Assembly: GCA_913061465.1 (NCBI GenBank)
Contig: CAJXSU010000018.1
Coordinates: forward strand, 1 to 33,831
Source of the DNA: an uncultured Flavobacterium sp.
GTDB taxonomy: Bacteria; Bacteroidota; Bacteroidia; Flavobacteriales; Flavobacteriaceae
DNA: 33,831 bases
Direction: 5' to 3'
In this document: one piece after another, positions 7,936 to 17,023 of the stretch
Numbering within the stretch: position 1 is the stretch's first letter
How the letters are laid out: each line of letters starts with the position of its first letter
The notes under the pieces: model-generated
Databases searched by the model: none
What the model was told of the DNA's origin: nothing
Seen by the model: the letters and a program-made list of their open reading frames with translations, nothing else
Translations under genes and position numbers: made by a program

Positions 7936-7975
7936 CAAAAATAAAAACCTGATAGTTTTTATAAACATATCAGGT
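7936..7975 (-). terminator. Prc terminator overlapping the permease promoter
   Basis: On the minus strand ACCTGATA/TATCAGGT (arms 7968-7975 and 7947-7954, 13-nt loop) is followed by TTTTATTTTTG. The T tract that would end the Prc transcript is also the TATTTTTG -7 box of the permease gene. Confidence 0.65.
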
Positions 7976-8000
7976 CCTTAAAGTTTTAATTTATTTCAGG

Positions 8001-10127
8001 CTAATTTTTAACAATCTTTTGATTGTTCACTAACTTTAATTGACTTAGGACATTTAATGCCTCTGAAATATACAGATCTTTTGATAGATTTTTGTGCCAA
8101 GTATCTCTTTTTTCTTTTAAATCTTTATTTTCTTTTAAGAGAGGTACTTCATAACCAGGGGAATTGAAAGCTAATCCTGATTTATACTTGAATACTGATT
8201 TAAATTTTTCGGCAAAGTTTTCTTTTTCTTTTGATTCTTTTTGATTTTGTTTGTAGTTTAAAGCGTAAGAATAATCATCTTGCTCTTTTTTTAACCACTT
8301 TGCATATTCGTCAATCAGCTGAAATTTAGGATCTTTATTAATTCTTTCTATACTTGACGTAACAACATCAGAAAAGTTACTATAAGAGTTCACTTGAGTA
8401 TAGGATGCTTGAGGTACTTTATCCCAAGGTAATGCTCCTTCAAGATCGCGCTCTCCATATTTCATATAACTAAAACGGGTTGGCATTGCAATATCTGAAT
8501 AAACTCCCTCAACCTGAGTAGAACCTCCATTAATTCTATAAAATTTTTGAATCGTCATTTTTAAGTATCCCAAATCATCCTTATAATTAGGATAAAATTT
8601 ATTAACAGGTAAAATATTTTGTACAGTACCTTTACCATAGGTTTGATTACCTCCTAGGATAACAGCTCTATTATAATCTTGCATAGCTGCTGCAAAAATT
8701 TCTGATGCTGATGCAGACAATTCATTAACCAATAAAACCAGAGACCCTGTCCATTGAGTTCTAGTATCGATATCTTGTTTAACTACAGCAGTTTCATTTC
8801 TATATTTTACTTGAACAATTGGTCCTTTGTCAACAAATAAACCTGCTATTTTTATAGCTGTATCTAAAGATCCTCCTCCGTTATTTCTTAAATCAATTAA
8901 TAAACCTTCAACATTTTCCTCTTTAAGACGTTCAATTTCTTTTTCCATGTCTTTAGCGGAATCTCTAAAGTTTCTATCATCAAAATTGATATAGAATTTT
9001 GGTAAATCTATTATTCCATATTTTTTTCCATCTTTTTCTACTGTAGATGACTTTACAAATGTTTCGTCTAATTGAACTATATCTCTAGTAATTGTAATTA
9101 CTTGAGTAGAACCGTCAATTTTTTTCTTGACTGTTAATACTACTTTAGTATCCTTTGGTCCTTTAATAAATTTTATGGCATCATCTAAACGCATACCTAC
9201 AATATCGACAGGGTCCTCATTTTCTTGAGCTACTTTTAAAATAATATCTCCATCTTCTAGATCACCTTGTTTCCAAGCTGGCCCTCCAGAAACCAATTCT
9301 ACGATATGTGTGTAAATACCCTTCTTTTGAAGACGAGCACCAATTCCTTCAACTTTACCAGACATATCTTGATCAAAACTTTCTTTAATATTTGGAGGCA
9401 TATAAATGGTATGAGGTCCAAAAGCTTCGGTAATACTATTTAAAAAAGTCGAAAACCAATCACGATGCTCCAATTCATCTATCCTAATGTATAAATTTTC
9501 CATAGAAATCATAACTTCTGCTCTTGCCTTTTTTTCTAGTGTAGAAAAAGATCTCTTTTTATAAGACTTGTCTTTTTTAAACTTTTCTTTATCTAGCTCT
9601 TCTTGTTCTTGAATTTTCCCTATGGTTTGTAATTTGAGCTGTTTTCTCCAATAATTTAGAAGCTCTTTCTCAGAATTAGCATACTCTATTTTTGTATAGT
9701 CTAAATCAATAATTTCATCTTTTTTGTAATTAAAAGGCTTTTCTAAAATAGTACTGTAATAATTTTTTGCATTTTTTATTTTATTCAAAAATCTACCGTA
9801 TACAAGTTTATAAAAAGCGATGTCAGATTCCTTTAGCTGATTGTCTATTTGAAATTTATATTTAGAAAATTCCTTAATATCATTTTTTGTAAAATATCTT
9901 TTAGATTGGTCTAAATCAGTGATAAAATTATTGAATACTATTTCAGAAAAATCATCATTCAATTCTTTTTCAATATAATGACCTCGCGTGAGCATGTAGT
10001 TCAATACAGAAATTAAAACCTTGTCTTTTTCTGGATCTTGTTGGTTGGTAATTTTAGAATTAGCAAAACTAATACTGCTTACTAATAAAAAAAGAGTTAG
10101 AAAAGTGGTGATAAGTTTGTTTCTCAT
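8001..10127 (-). CDS. prc: Carboxy-terminal (tail-specific) processing protease Prc
   Basis: 708 residues from the chosen ATG at 10127, which begins a good signal peptide (MRNKLITTFLTLFLLVSSISF). The frame continues 40 codons upstream to 10247, but that part has no signal or conserved sequence. Domains in order: helical tail-specific protease N-terminal domain (about 30-250), PDZ (about 257-336), S41 protease core, and a charged C-terminal domain. The catalytic Ser (about 473) is in SASASEIFAAAMQDY, and the Lys (about 499) in YGKGTVQ, as in E. coli Prc. It cleaves exposed C-termini of envelope proteins in the periplasm. Candidate -7 boxes read TAAATTTG (10213-10206) and TATTTTTG (10235-10228). 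A terminator follows at 7942-7975. Confidence 0.93.
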   Translation of the reverse strand: MRNKLITTFLTLFLLVSSISFANSKITNQQDPEKDKVLISVLNYMLTRGHYIEKELNDDFSEIVFNNFITDLDQSKRYFTKNDIKEFSKYKFQIDNQLKESDIAFYKLVYGRFLNKIKNAKNYYSTILEKPFNYKKDEIIDLDYTKIEYANSEKELLNYWRKQLKLQTIGKIQEQEELDKEKFKKDKSYKKRSFSTLEKKARAEVMISMENLYIRIDELEHRDWFSTFLNSITEAFGPHTIYMPPNIKESFDQDMSGKVEGIGARLQKKGIYTHIVELVSGGPAWKQGDLEDGDIILKVAQENEDPVDIVGMRLDDAIKFIKGPKDTKVVLTVKKKIDGSTQVITITRDIVQLDETFVKSSTVEKDGKKYGIIDLPKFYINFDDRNFRDSAKDMEKEIERLKEENVEGLLIDLRNNGGGSLDTAIKIAGLFVDKGPIVQVKYRNETAVVKQDIDTRTQWTGSLVLLVNELSASASEIFAAAMQDYNRAVILGGNQTYGKGTVQNILPVNKFYPNYKDDLGYLKMTIQKFYRINGGSTQVEGVYSDIAMPTRFSYMKYGERDLEGALPWDKVPQASYTQVNSYSNFSDVVTSSIERINKDPKFQLIDEYAKWLKKEQDDYSYALNYKQNQKESKEKENFAEKFKSVFKYKSGLAFNSPGYEVPLLKENKDLKEKRDTWHKNLSKDLYISEALNVLSQLKLVNNQKIVKN

Positions 10128-10200
10128 GAAGATTTCTATTGTTGAGTGATTTTTTATAGAGTATTTAATGCTGATAATTATTGAATATAGTTTTAGATTC

Positions 10201-10304
10201 AAAACCAAATTTAAATTATTAGTTATACAAAAATAATTAAAAACCAAATTAGACCCTCTTTACAAAATGTTAAAAAATATTCTTATTTAATTGGCTTACA
10301 TTTG
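10201..10304. promoter_or_regulatory. Divergent prc/surE promoter region
   Basis: For surE, TACATTTG at 10297-10304 lies 18 nt before the ATG at 10323. For prc, TAAATTTG (10213-10206) and TATTTTTG (10235-10228) are candidates. An 11-bp direct repeat AAAACCAAATT occurs at 10201-10211 and 10240-10250, 39 bp apart, and could be a regulator site or chance in AT-rich DNA. Confidence 0.5.
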
Positions 10305-10322
10305 TATGAAATCTTGTTAAAA

Positions 10323-11096
10323 ATGACAAATAAAAGACCTCTAATATTAGTAACAAATGATGACGGTATCACTGCACCTGGAATAAGAGCATTAATTCAA
10401 ATTATGAATACAATAGGCGATGTTATTGTTGTTGCTCCAGATAGACCCCAAAGTGGAATGGGACATGCTATCACAGTAGATAATGTATTACACTGTAATC
10501 CTATTACTATAGATGATGGTCCTCAAATTGAATATAGTTGTTCTGGTACACCCGCAGATTGCGTAAAAATGGCTGTTAATGAAATTCTAAATCGTAAGCC
10601 AGATTTATGTGTTTCTGGAATAAATCATGGAGCAAATTCATCTATAAATGTTATCTACTCAGGAACAATGAGTGCCGCCGTTGAAGCAGGTATAGAAGGT
10701 GTTCCGGCTATTGGATTTTCATTGTTAGATTTTAACTACAAAGCAGATTTCAAACAAGGTAAAGAATTTGTAAAAAGAATTACATTGAATGCTTTAAAAA
10801 ATGGTATTCCAGAAGCAACTGTTTTAAATGTAAATATTCCAAAATTAAAAAAGGAGCATATAAAAGGGATTAAAATTTGTAGACAAGCGAATGGGTATTG
10901 GCGAGAAGACTTCGATAAACGAAAAAGCCCATTTGGAAAAGAATACTATTGGTTGTCTGGAGAATTTGTGAATAAAGACAAAGGAGAAGATACCGACATA
11001 TGGGCATTAGAAAATGGTTATGTTTCTATTGTACCGGTTCAATTTGATTTAACAGCACATCACATGATTCAAAAACTAAATTCATGGGATTTATAA
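10323..11096 (+). CDS. surE: 5'/3'-nucleotidase SurE
   Basis: 257 residues from ATG 10323 (MTNKRPLILVTNDDG). A TTG 21 bases upstream is also in frame, but it lies inside the TACATTTG promoter box and is rejected. The metal-site residues of SurE are present: the Asp pair in TNDDG, Ser in DRPQSGMGHA, and Asn in SGINHG. GTPADCVKMA and YSGTMSAAVEA are further conserved segments. It dephosphorylates nucleoside monophosphates and is cytoplasmic. The end overlaps the next gene by 13 bases, so the two are translationally linked. The order surE, small membrane protein, lpxB is common in Flavobacteriia as far as I recall. Confidence 0.96.
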   Translation: MTNKRPLILVTNDDGITAPGIRALIQIMNTIGDVIVVAPDRPQSGMGHAITVDNVLHCNPITIDDGPQIEYSCSGTPADCVKMAVNEILNRKPDLCVSGINHGANSSINVIYSGTMSAAVEAGIEGVPAIGFSLLDFNYKADFKQGKEFVKRITLNALKNGIPEATVLNVNIPKLKKEHIKGIKICRQANGYWREDFDKRKSPFGKEYYWLSGEFVNKDKGEDTDIWALENGYVSIVPVQFDLTAHHMIQKLNSWDL

Positions 11097-11371
11097 AAAA
11101 AGAAATTTCTATAGGTTTTATAATTTCTGTTATAGCAACTTTCTGTGGTATTTTTTTGTACCTGCAATATTTTTCTAAATATGGATTTGAGGAAACTATT
11201 CTTATGATTAAAGAAGGAAATTTATATGCCCAAGTATTATCATTATCAGCTCTACCCAATCTCTTTGTGTTTTTTATTTTTATCAAGAAAAAACAAGATT
11301 ACAGAGCAAGAGGTGTTTTAATGGCTTCTATTTTAACTGCTTTGGTTACCTTTGTATTAAAATTCATGTAG
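11084..11371 (+). CDS. Small membrane protein between surE and lpxB
   Basis: 95 residues with three hydrophobic segments: about 8-29 (IGFIISVIATFCGIFLYLQY), 50-68 (VLSLSALPNLFVFFIFIKKK) and 76-94 (ARGVLMASILTALVTFVLKF). Positive residues lie between the second and third segments (KKKQDYRAR). It begins within the last 13 bases of surE in another frame. I do not recognise a functional domain. The position between surE and lpxB suggests an envelope role, but that is only inferred from context. Confidence 0.8.
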   Translation: MGFIKKEISIGFIISVIATFCGIFLYLQYFSKYGFEETILMIKEGNLYAQVLSLSALPNLFVFFIFIKKKQDYRARGVLMASILTALVTFVLKFM

Positions 11372-11452
11372 TTTAAAAGTTAACATGACTTCAAGTAGAT
11401 TTGGCAATTTATTTTTTAGATTAATTTCACTTGACCTAACAATTTCATTCAT

Positions 11453-12562
11453 ATGAAATACTATATCATAGCAGGAGAAGCTTCCGGAGACCTTCACGGT
11501 TCAAACTTAATGAAAGCTTTGTATAAACAAGAAGACAAAGCAGATATAAGGTTTTGGGGTGGAGACCTTATGAGTACAGTTGGAGGAACTCTCGTAAAGC
11601 ACTTTAAAGAGAGAGCATTTATGGGGTTTGTTGAGGTTTTTATGAATCTTAATAAGATACTTAGAATGATTTCTTTTTGTAAAAAAGACATCCTAAATTT
11701 TCAGCCAGATGTTCTTATTTTTATTGATAATTCAGGATTTAATTTGCGCGTAGCTAAATGGGCAAAATCACAAGGATTTAGGACTACTTATTATATTTCT
11801 CCTCAAGTTTGGGCTTCAAGAGCCAATAGAGTAGAAAAAATTAAAAAATACATCGATGAGATGTATGTAATTCTCCCTTTCGAAAAAGAATTCTATAAGA
11901 AATATAATTTCGATGTTACATTCGTTGGTCATCCATTAATTGATGCCATTGCTGACAGAAAGCAAGTTGAAGAAATTAAATTTAGAAATGAACATCAGCT
12001 AGGAGATAAGCCAATAGTAGCTCTTCTTCCAGGAAGTAGAAAACAAGAAATTACAAAAATGCTATCTGTCATGCTATCATTGGTTGATGATTTTTCCGAT
12101 TATCAATTTGTAATCGCAGGAGCCCCTAGTCAGAACTTTTCTTTTTACAATACAATTATTGGATCTAAAAATATCTGTTTTGTAGATAATCGAACTTATG
12201 ATTTATTAAGTATTTCTCATGCTGCCCTTGTTACCTCTGGTACAGCTACATTAGAAACCGCTTTATTTAAGGTACCTCAGGTAGTTTGTTACAAGGCAAG
12301 TCTAATCTCCTACCAAATCGCTAAAAGGATTATTACACTTCGCTTTATTTCTTTAGTTAATCTGATTATGGATAAAGAAGTTGTTAAAGAATTAATTCAA
12401 CATGATTTCACAAAGAAAAATCTAATTAAAGAATTAAATATTATTCTAGATGTTAATCATAGAGCATCACTTTTTGAAACTTATAATGAGTTAGAACAAA
12501 TATTGGGAGGAAAGGGCGCTTCTGAAAATACAGCTCTATCTATTCTGTCAAATTTTAAATAA
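11453..12562 (+). CDS. lpxB: Lipid-A-disaccharide synthase
   Basis: 369 residues, normal for the family. It joins UDP-2,3-diacylglucosamine to lipid X to make the lipid A disaccharide, acting at the inner face of the inner membrane. Conserved GT19 features are GEASGDLHGSNLMKAL at the N-terminus, YISPQVWASR, the GHPLIDA loop, LLPGSRKQEI at the start of the nucleotide-binding half, and TSGTATLETALF near the C-terminal sugar-nucleotide site. A TAGATTTG box at 11396-11403 may give it its own promoter, with a leader of about 40 nt. comEC follows after 27 nt. Confidence 0.96.
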   Translation: MKYYIIAGEASGDLHGSNLMKALYKQEDKADIRFWGGDLMSTVGGTLVKHFKERAFMGFVEVFMNLNKILRMISFCKKDILNFQPDVLIFIDNSGFNLRVAKWAKSQGFRTTYYISPQVWASRANRVEKIKKYIDEMYVILPFEKEFYKKYNFDVTFVGHPLIDAIADRKQVEEIKFRNEHQLGDKPIVALLPGSRKQEITKMLSVMLSLVDDFSDYQFVIAGAPSQNFSFYNTIIGSKNICFVDNRTYDLLSISHAALVTSGTATLETALFKVPQVVCYKASLISYQIAKRIITLRFISLVNLIMDKEVVKELIQHDFTKKNLIKELNIILDVNHRASLFETYNELEQILGGKGASENTALSILSNFK

Positions 12563-12589
12563 TTTTTTTTTTAGTAACTTTAACCTGCT

Positions 12590-14605
12590 ATGAAAAAGTT
12601 GCTAGGTTATAAACCCTTTCACTTTTTACTATTTCTTGTTTTAGGTATTGGTTTTCAGTTTTACACTGATTGCTGGGATTTTGGAATAGTAACTTCTCTA
12701 TGTGCACTTTTGTTTCTATTACTCTTTTCTTATTTTCTCAGAAAGTCTAGATTTTTTGGTTTATTTATTGGATTTGTATTTTTTTTGATAGGTATATGTA
12801 TTCTAAACAATAGTGATGCAACAAAAAATTACAATTATTTTGAAAAACACCTAACTAATACCTCAAATGCAATTTTAGCAATAGACAAAGTCCTAAAACC
12901 AGGAAATTTTCATTACAAATATGTAGCTGAGGTACTTCAAATAGACCATAAAAAAACTACTGGTAGCGTACTTGTAAATATTGAAAAAGATAGTGTTACA
13001 TCGTTCTTTGAAATTGGAGATCATATCCTTATAAAAAATAAATTTATTGCAATTAAAGAATCATTAAATCCTTACCAGTTTAATTATAAAAACTATTTAG
13101 TAAAACAAGGAATTCACCAACAAACTTATGTTACAAAAGAAGAATTGTTGTTGTTAGATCAAACATCAACATCCTTTTTGGGATTTATAGCTGCCTTTCG
13201 GTTAAAAATTCAGCAATCATTGCAACATTGTGGCTTTTCAGAAGATGAATTGGCTATTATGAATGCTTTATTGTTAGGGCAACGGCAAGACATTTCTAAA
13301 GAATTAACAGCCAACTATTCTAAAGCAGGTGCCATTCATATTTTGGCAGTATCTGGCTTACATGTAGGTATTATTTTATGGATGTTTTCCTTTGTGTTAA
13401 AACCCTTAGAAAGATATAAAAGAGGAAAAGGCATAAAGCTAGCCTTGGTACTATTATTTCTATGGTTTTTTGCTTTATTAGCAGGAATGTCTGCATCGGT
13501 AACAAGAGCTGTAACTATGTTTTCAGCCATAGCCATAGGCCAATTTTTCAACAAAAGAAATGCTATAGAACAATCATTAATTTTCTCGATGTTCCTATTG
13601 TTGCTATTGAAACCTCTATTTTTATTTGATGTAGGTTTTCAATTAAGTTATTTAGCTGTGTTTGGAATTATTTGGGTGCAACCGGTATTTTATCAATTAT
13701 GGAAACCCAAATACTACATTATAGATAAAGGGTGGCAATTGTTTACGGTTTCTTTGGCGGCTCAGATAGGAGTTTTACCACTAAGCCTATTTTATTTCCA
13801 TCAATTCCCAGGATTATTTTTTGTCTCAAATTTACTGATTATCCCTTTTCTAGGTATTATTTTAAGTACAGGAATTATTGTTTTAGTTCTTTCATACTAT
13901 TCACCACTCCCTGCTTTTATGGTTACTATTTATGGCGGTATTATTTCTGTTCTTAATAAGACAGTTGTTTTCATAGCCAAGCAAGAAGCTTTTTTATTTT
14001 CTGATATTTCCTTTTCTGCCGTAAAAATGTTTTTATTGTATTTACTCATAATAGCTTATTTTCAGTTTATTTTAAAAAAAAATACAAAAAGATTTATGCT
14101 TTTTTTATGTCTTATTTTAGTTTTTCAATCGGTTAGTTTTTACGAGAAATATAGAACAGAAATTGCTAATCAATTTATAGTATTTCATAAAAGTAGAAAT
14201 TCAATTGTAGGAAATAGGATAGGAGCTAGTTTAAAAGTTTACCACAATATGGATACTTTAATTCACAATCAAAACGTATTAAAAAATTATAAAGTAGGAG
14301 AGAATATTAAAGATTTAAAATATGAAAAAATCCCAAATTTTTTACAGATAAATAATCAGGTTGTTTTATTTATAGATACCAATGGAAATTATAATATTAA
14401 AGGCTTACAAAAACCAATTTTGGTATTACGCCAATCTCCAAAAATTAATCTGGAACGCCTTATTAAAACGCTTAATCCAAGAATGATTATTGCAGACGGA
14501 TCTAACTATAAAAGTTACGTAAGTCTTTGGAAAGCTTCATGTTTAGAGTTGCACACATCCTTTTGGTCTACTGGTGAAAAAGGAGCATATGTTTTGAATA
14601 ATTGA
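12590..14605 (+). CDS. comEC: ComEC/Rec2-family DNA-uptake channel protein
   Basis: 671 residues. An N-terminal pair of helices is followed by an OB-like soluble region (DUF4131-type, about 80-190). A multi-helix Competence domain comes next, with GQRQDISKELTANYSKAGAIH, then VSGLHVGI and LAGMSASVTRAVTMF. ComEC carries single-stranded DNA across the inner membrane in natural transformation. Many ComEC proteins end in a metallo-beta-lactamase-like domain with HxHxDH. Here the tail (about 510-671) has no such motif, only a terminal segment resembling its end (IIADGSNYKSYV, FWSTGEKGAYVL). It is a short, probably non-nuclease version. It is downstream of lpxB in the same direction. Confidence 0.9.
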   Translation: MKKLLGYKPFHFLLFLVLGIGFQFYTDCWDFGIVTSLCALLFLLLFSYFLRKSRFFGLFIGFVFFLIGICILNNSDATKNYNYFEKHLTNTSNAILAIDKVLKPGNFHYKYVAEVLQIDHKKTTGSVLVNIEKDSVTSFFEIGDHILIKNKFIAIKESLNPYQFNYKNYLVKQGIHQQTYVTKEELLLLDQTSTSFLGFIAAFRLKIQQSLQHCGFSEDELAIMNALLLGQRQDISKELTANYSKAGAIHILAVSGLHVGIILWMFSFVLKPLERYKRGKGIKLALVLLFLWFFALLAGMSASVTRAVTMFSAIAIGQFFNKRNAIEQSLIFSMFLLLLLKPLFLFDVGFQLSYLAVFGIIWVQPVFYQLWKPKYYIIDKGWQLFTVSLAAQIGVLPLSLFYFHQFPGLFFVSNLLIIPFLGIILSTGIIVLVLSYYSPLPAFMVTIYGGIISVLNKTVVFIAKQEAFLFSDISFSAVKMFLLYLLIIAYFQFILKKNTKRFMLFLCLILVFQSVSFYEKYRTEIANQFIVFHKSRNSIVGNRIGASLKVYHNMDTLIHNQNVLKNYKVGENIKDLKYEKIPNFLQINNQVVLFIDTNGNYNIKGLQKPILVLRQSPKINLERLIKTLNPRMIIADGSNYKSYVSLWKASCLELHTSFWSTGEKGAYVLNN

Positions 14606-14616
14606 AATTCTATAAC

Positions 14617-15135
14617 TTAATTTAAGTTACTTACGAAGCTTTTAACGAAGTCTTGCCAGGTTTCAGTTTTATATTTTTTATCGGCAAAATAGGTGATCAC
14701 TTGTTCCATAATATCTGGAGAAAGATAACCTGGAACTCTATCCAATATGCCCAGCTCCTCATCCATAAAAACAGTTGTAGGATAACTTAGTTTTCCATTT
14801 AGTAATGCAGCAGCAAACTCGTGATATCCACTTCTTCCAGAGGATTTATATGTAAAGGTATAGTCTTTATAAATTAGGTCTTCCCTTTGCTCACCATCTA
14901 ATTTTACAGGATAAAAATTTTCATTGATATATGATGAGATAAATTTATTATTGTAGGTAATTCTGTCCATTTTTTTACAGTAACCACACCAATCTGTATA
15001 CACATCTATTAACATAGGTTTTGGGTTCTCTTTTGTTAATTTAACGGCTTCATCAAAAGATATCCAGTTTACTTTTTGGCCATATAGATGACTTGTTAAA
15101 AAAAATAAAAACATGATGGCAACTAATTTCTTCAT
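14617..15135 (-). CDS. Exported thioredoxin-fold protein (WCGYC)
   Basis: 172 residues from ATG 15135; the longer frame to 15144 would need a TTG. A signal peptide (MKKLVAIMFLFFLTSHLYGQ) is followed by a thioredoxin-like domain with MLIDVYTDWCGYCKKMDR, whose CxxC is the redox site, and a cis-Pro in LSYPTTVFMDE. It probably acts as a periplasmic thiol reductase or disulfide carrier, as in DUF255-like thioredoxins of Bacteroidota. It has its own TAAATTTG box (15169-15162). A terminator lies between it and the POT gene upstream, so it is transcribed separately from the peptide transporters. Confidence 0.87.
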   Translation of the reverse strand: MKKLVAIMFLFFLTSHLYGQKVNWISFDEAVKLTKENPKPMLIDVYTDWCGYCKKMDRITYNNKFISSYINENFYPVKLDGEQREDLIYKDYTFTYKSSGRSGYHEFAAALLNGKLSYPTTVFMDEELGILDRVPGYLSPDIMEQVITYFADKKYKTETWQDFVKSFVSNLN

Positions 15136-15171
15136 GGGTATCAAAATGTAATTTCAGTTAGCAAATTTAAA

Positions 15172-15198
15172 CAAAAAAAAAGCATCAAAAATGATGCC
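15172..15198 (-). terminator. Intrinsic terminator after the POT transporter
   Basis: On the minus strand GCATCA/TGATGC (15192-15197 with 15182-15187, 4-nt loop) is followed by a run of nine or more T's. It lies 26 nt beyond the stop of the POT gene ending at 15224. Confidence 0.8.
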
Positions 15199-15223
15199 TT
15201 CTTTTATTTTTTTTTAATTCTGA

Positions 15224-16981
15224 TTATCGAACTCCATGCATAAGTTTTTTAAGTAATGGATGCAGTGCAAATGACACTAGACCTAAAACTATTGGAACTA
15301 TTGTGAAAATTAAGAAGAAATAAGAAAGTCCACTTTCCTGAGATATTTTTTCAATATCACCACCAATATAATGTGCTAATTTATTCCCTATGGCGATGGC
15401 TAGATAGTAAACTCCAAACATGAATGCTACCATTCTTGCAGGAACTAATTTACTCAAGTAGGATAGCCCCATTGGAGACAAACATAATTCACCTAACGTA
15501 TGAAATAAATAAGCTAATACTAGCCAAATCATACTTAGTTTAGCAGTTTTGGCTCCTAAAGGAATATCATTTGTAGCAAATGCTAAAAAACCAAAACCTA
15601 TAGCCATAATAATTAAACCTAATCCATACTTTACTGAAGCTGGAGGATTGTATTTACTGTCCCACCATTTGGTAAACAGTGGAGCAAAGATGATAATAAA
15701 TAAAGAATTTAAAATGGCAAACCAAGTAATTGGCACTTCTGTTTCAGTAGCTTGAAATTCTATATATAATTTATAAATGATAATCGCCCAAACAATTAAG
15801 AAACTAATCCCTAAAATAACATTGGACAGACTAATTTTACTGAATGTTTTATTAAATAATTTCACAAGTACATAGGTGATTACCAACATAGGAATTACAG
15901 TTACTAACAAATCAATAACTTTGAATATAGTTCCAGCAGTACCCTCTAAAATTCTATCTGTAAAATCTCTGGTATATATTGGTAAAGAACCTGCCGCTTG
16001 CTCAAAAGCAGCCCAAAAGAAGATTGTAAACAAACAAAAAATTGTAAAGGCAATCATTCTATCGCGTTCTATTCTTGTGTATCTAGGAATTCTTACAAAT
16101 AATAAAATAATAAATGTAATAGCGGCTACAAGTGCAAAAAATAACGAATCAGACATTCCTGCAATTGTAAAGTTCAAAGTATTAATATTTCCTATTTTAC
16201 TCAAAGGGTCATTGATAATAAATATTAATGCTGAAACAATAAAAACAACAATCAATGAATAATCAAGCATTGAAAATGGATTCAATTTCTCCTCAGTTTT
16301 ATCCTTACTAGTTGTGGTGGAAGTATTTGACTCTATTTTTTTTGGTTTATCACCTAGGCTACCAAAAATAGACTGCGCATAATAAAACTGTAACATTCCT
16401 AAAAACATAAAGATTCCTGCTAAACCAAAACCGTAGCTCCATCCAATTTTTTCTCCAACCCAACCACATAGCATGATCCCTATGAAAGCACCTGCATTTA
16501 CACCCATATAAAATATGTTGTATGCACCATCTTTCTTTTCGTCTTTACCTGCATACATCTTCGAAATGATAGAGGTCATATTAGGTTTAAAAAAACCATT
16601 ACCAACAATTAGTAATGCAATACCTATATATAAAAATGTTGGGGTTTCAATTGCCATGGAAGCATGGCCTAAAGTCATTAATAGTGCACCAATAACAACA
16701 GCCATTCTATAGCCTATTTTATTGTCTGCAAGCCAACCTCCAACAATAGGGGTTAAGTAGACAAATAAAGCGTAGGTTCCCAACAGAGACAAGGCAGTGG
16801 ATGTATCCCATCCCCACCCTGGATTATTCCCAGAGATGGCCCCTGTTAAAAATATTACTAATATAGCACGCATTCCATAATAAGAAAAACGCTCCCACAT
16901 TTCAGTAAAAAATAACACAAAAAGTCCGGCAGGGTGCCCAAGAACTTTGTCTTTAAACATATTTTCGATATCTGTTGTCAT
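15224..16981 (-). CDS. POT-family proton-coupled di/tripeptide transporter
   Basis: 585 residues with about 14 predicted membrane helices. The first helix carries the POT signature ExxERFxYYG (FTEMWERFSYYGMRAIL), and the family motif around FYMGVNAGAFIG is present. A hydrophilic loop near residues 215-235 (KKIESNTSTTTSKDKTEEK) separates the two halves. WAAFEQAAGSLPIYTRDF and HTLGELCLSPMGLSYL are further POT-like segments. It imports short peptides with protons through the inner membrane. It is downstream of a second POT gene (42-nt gap) and a DPP-IV-like gene in one direction, most likely as one operon ended by the terminator at 15172-15198. Confidence 0.94.
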   Translation of the reverse strand: MTTDIENMFKDKVLGHPAGLFVLFFTEMWERFSYYGMRAILVIFLTGAISGNNPGWGWDTSTALSLLGTYALFVYLTPIVGGWLADNKIGYRMAVVIGALLMTLGHASMAIETPTFLYIGIALLIVGNGFFKPNMTSIISKMYAGKDEKKDGAYNIFYMGVNAGAFIGIMLCGWVGEKIGWSYGFGLAGIFMFLGMLQFYYAQSIFGSLGDKPKKIESNTSTTTSKDKTEEKLNPFSMLDYSLIVVFIVSALIFIINDPLSKIGNINTLNFTIAGMSDSLFFALVAAITFIILLFVRIPRYTRIERDRMIAFTIFCLFTIFFWAAFEQAAGSLPIYTRDFTDRILEGTAGTIFKVIDLLVTVIPMLVITYVLVKLFNKTFSKISLSNVILGISFLIVWAIIIYKLYIEFQATETEVPITWFAILNSLFIIIFAPLFTKWWDSKYNPPASVKYGLGLIIMAIGFGFLAFATNDIPLGAKTAKLSMIWLVLAYLFHTLGELCLSPMGLSYLSKLVPARMVAFMFGVYYLAIAIGNKLAHYIGGDIEKISQESGLSYFFLIFTIVPIVLGLVSFALHPLLKKLMHGVR

Positions 16982-17023
16982 AATTTTTATTTTAATTAAT
17001 GATAAAAATTTATCTAATCATTA

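Noticed and set aside
10128-10247. 40-residue N-terminal extension of Prc
   Set aside because: It is low-complexity Ile/Lys/Asn-rich sequence before a normal signal peptide, and it overlaps the candidate promoters.
10302-10322. Upstream TTG start for SurE
   Set aside because: The TTG is part of the TACATTTG promoter box. The ATG at 10323 fits the family N-terminus.
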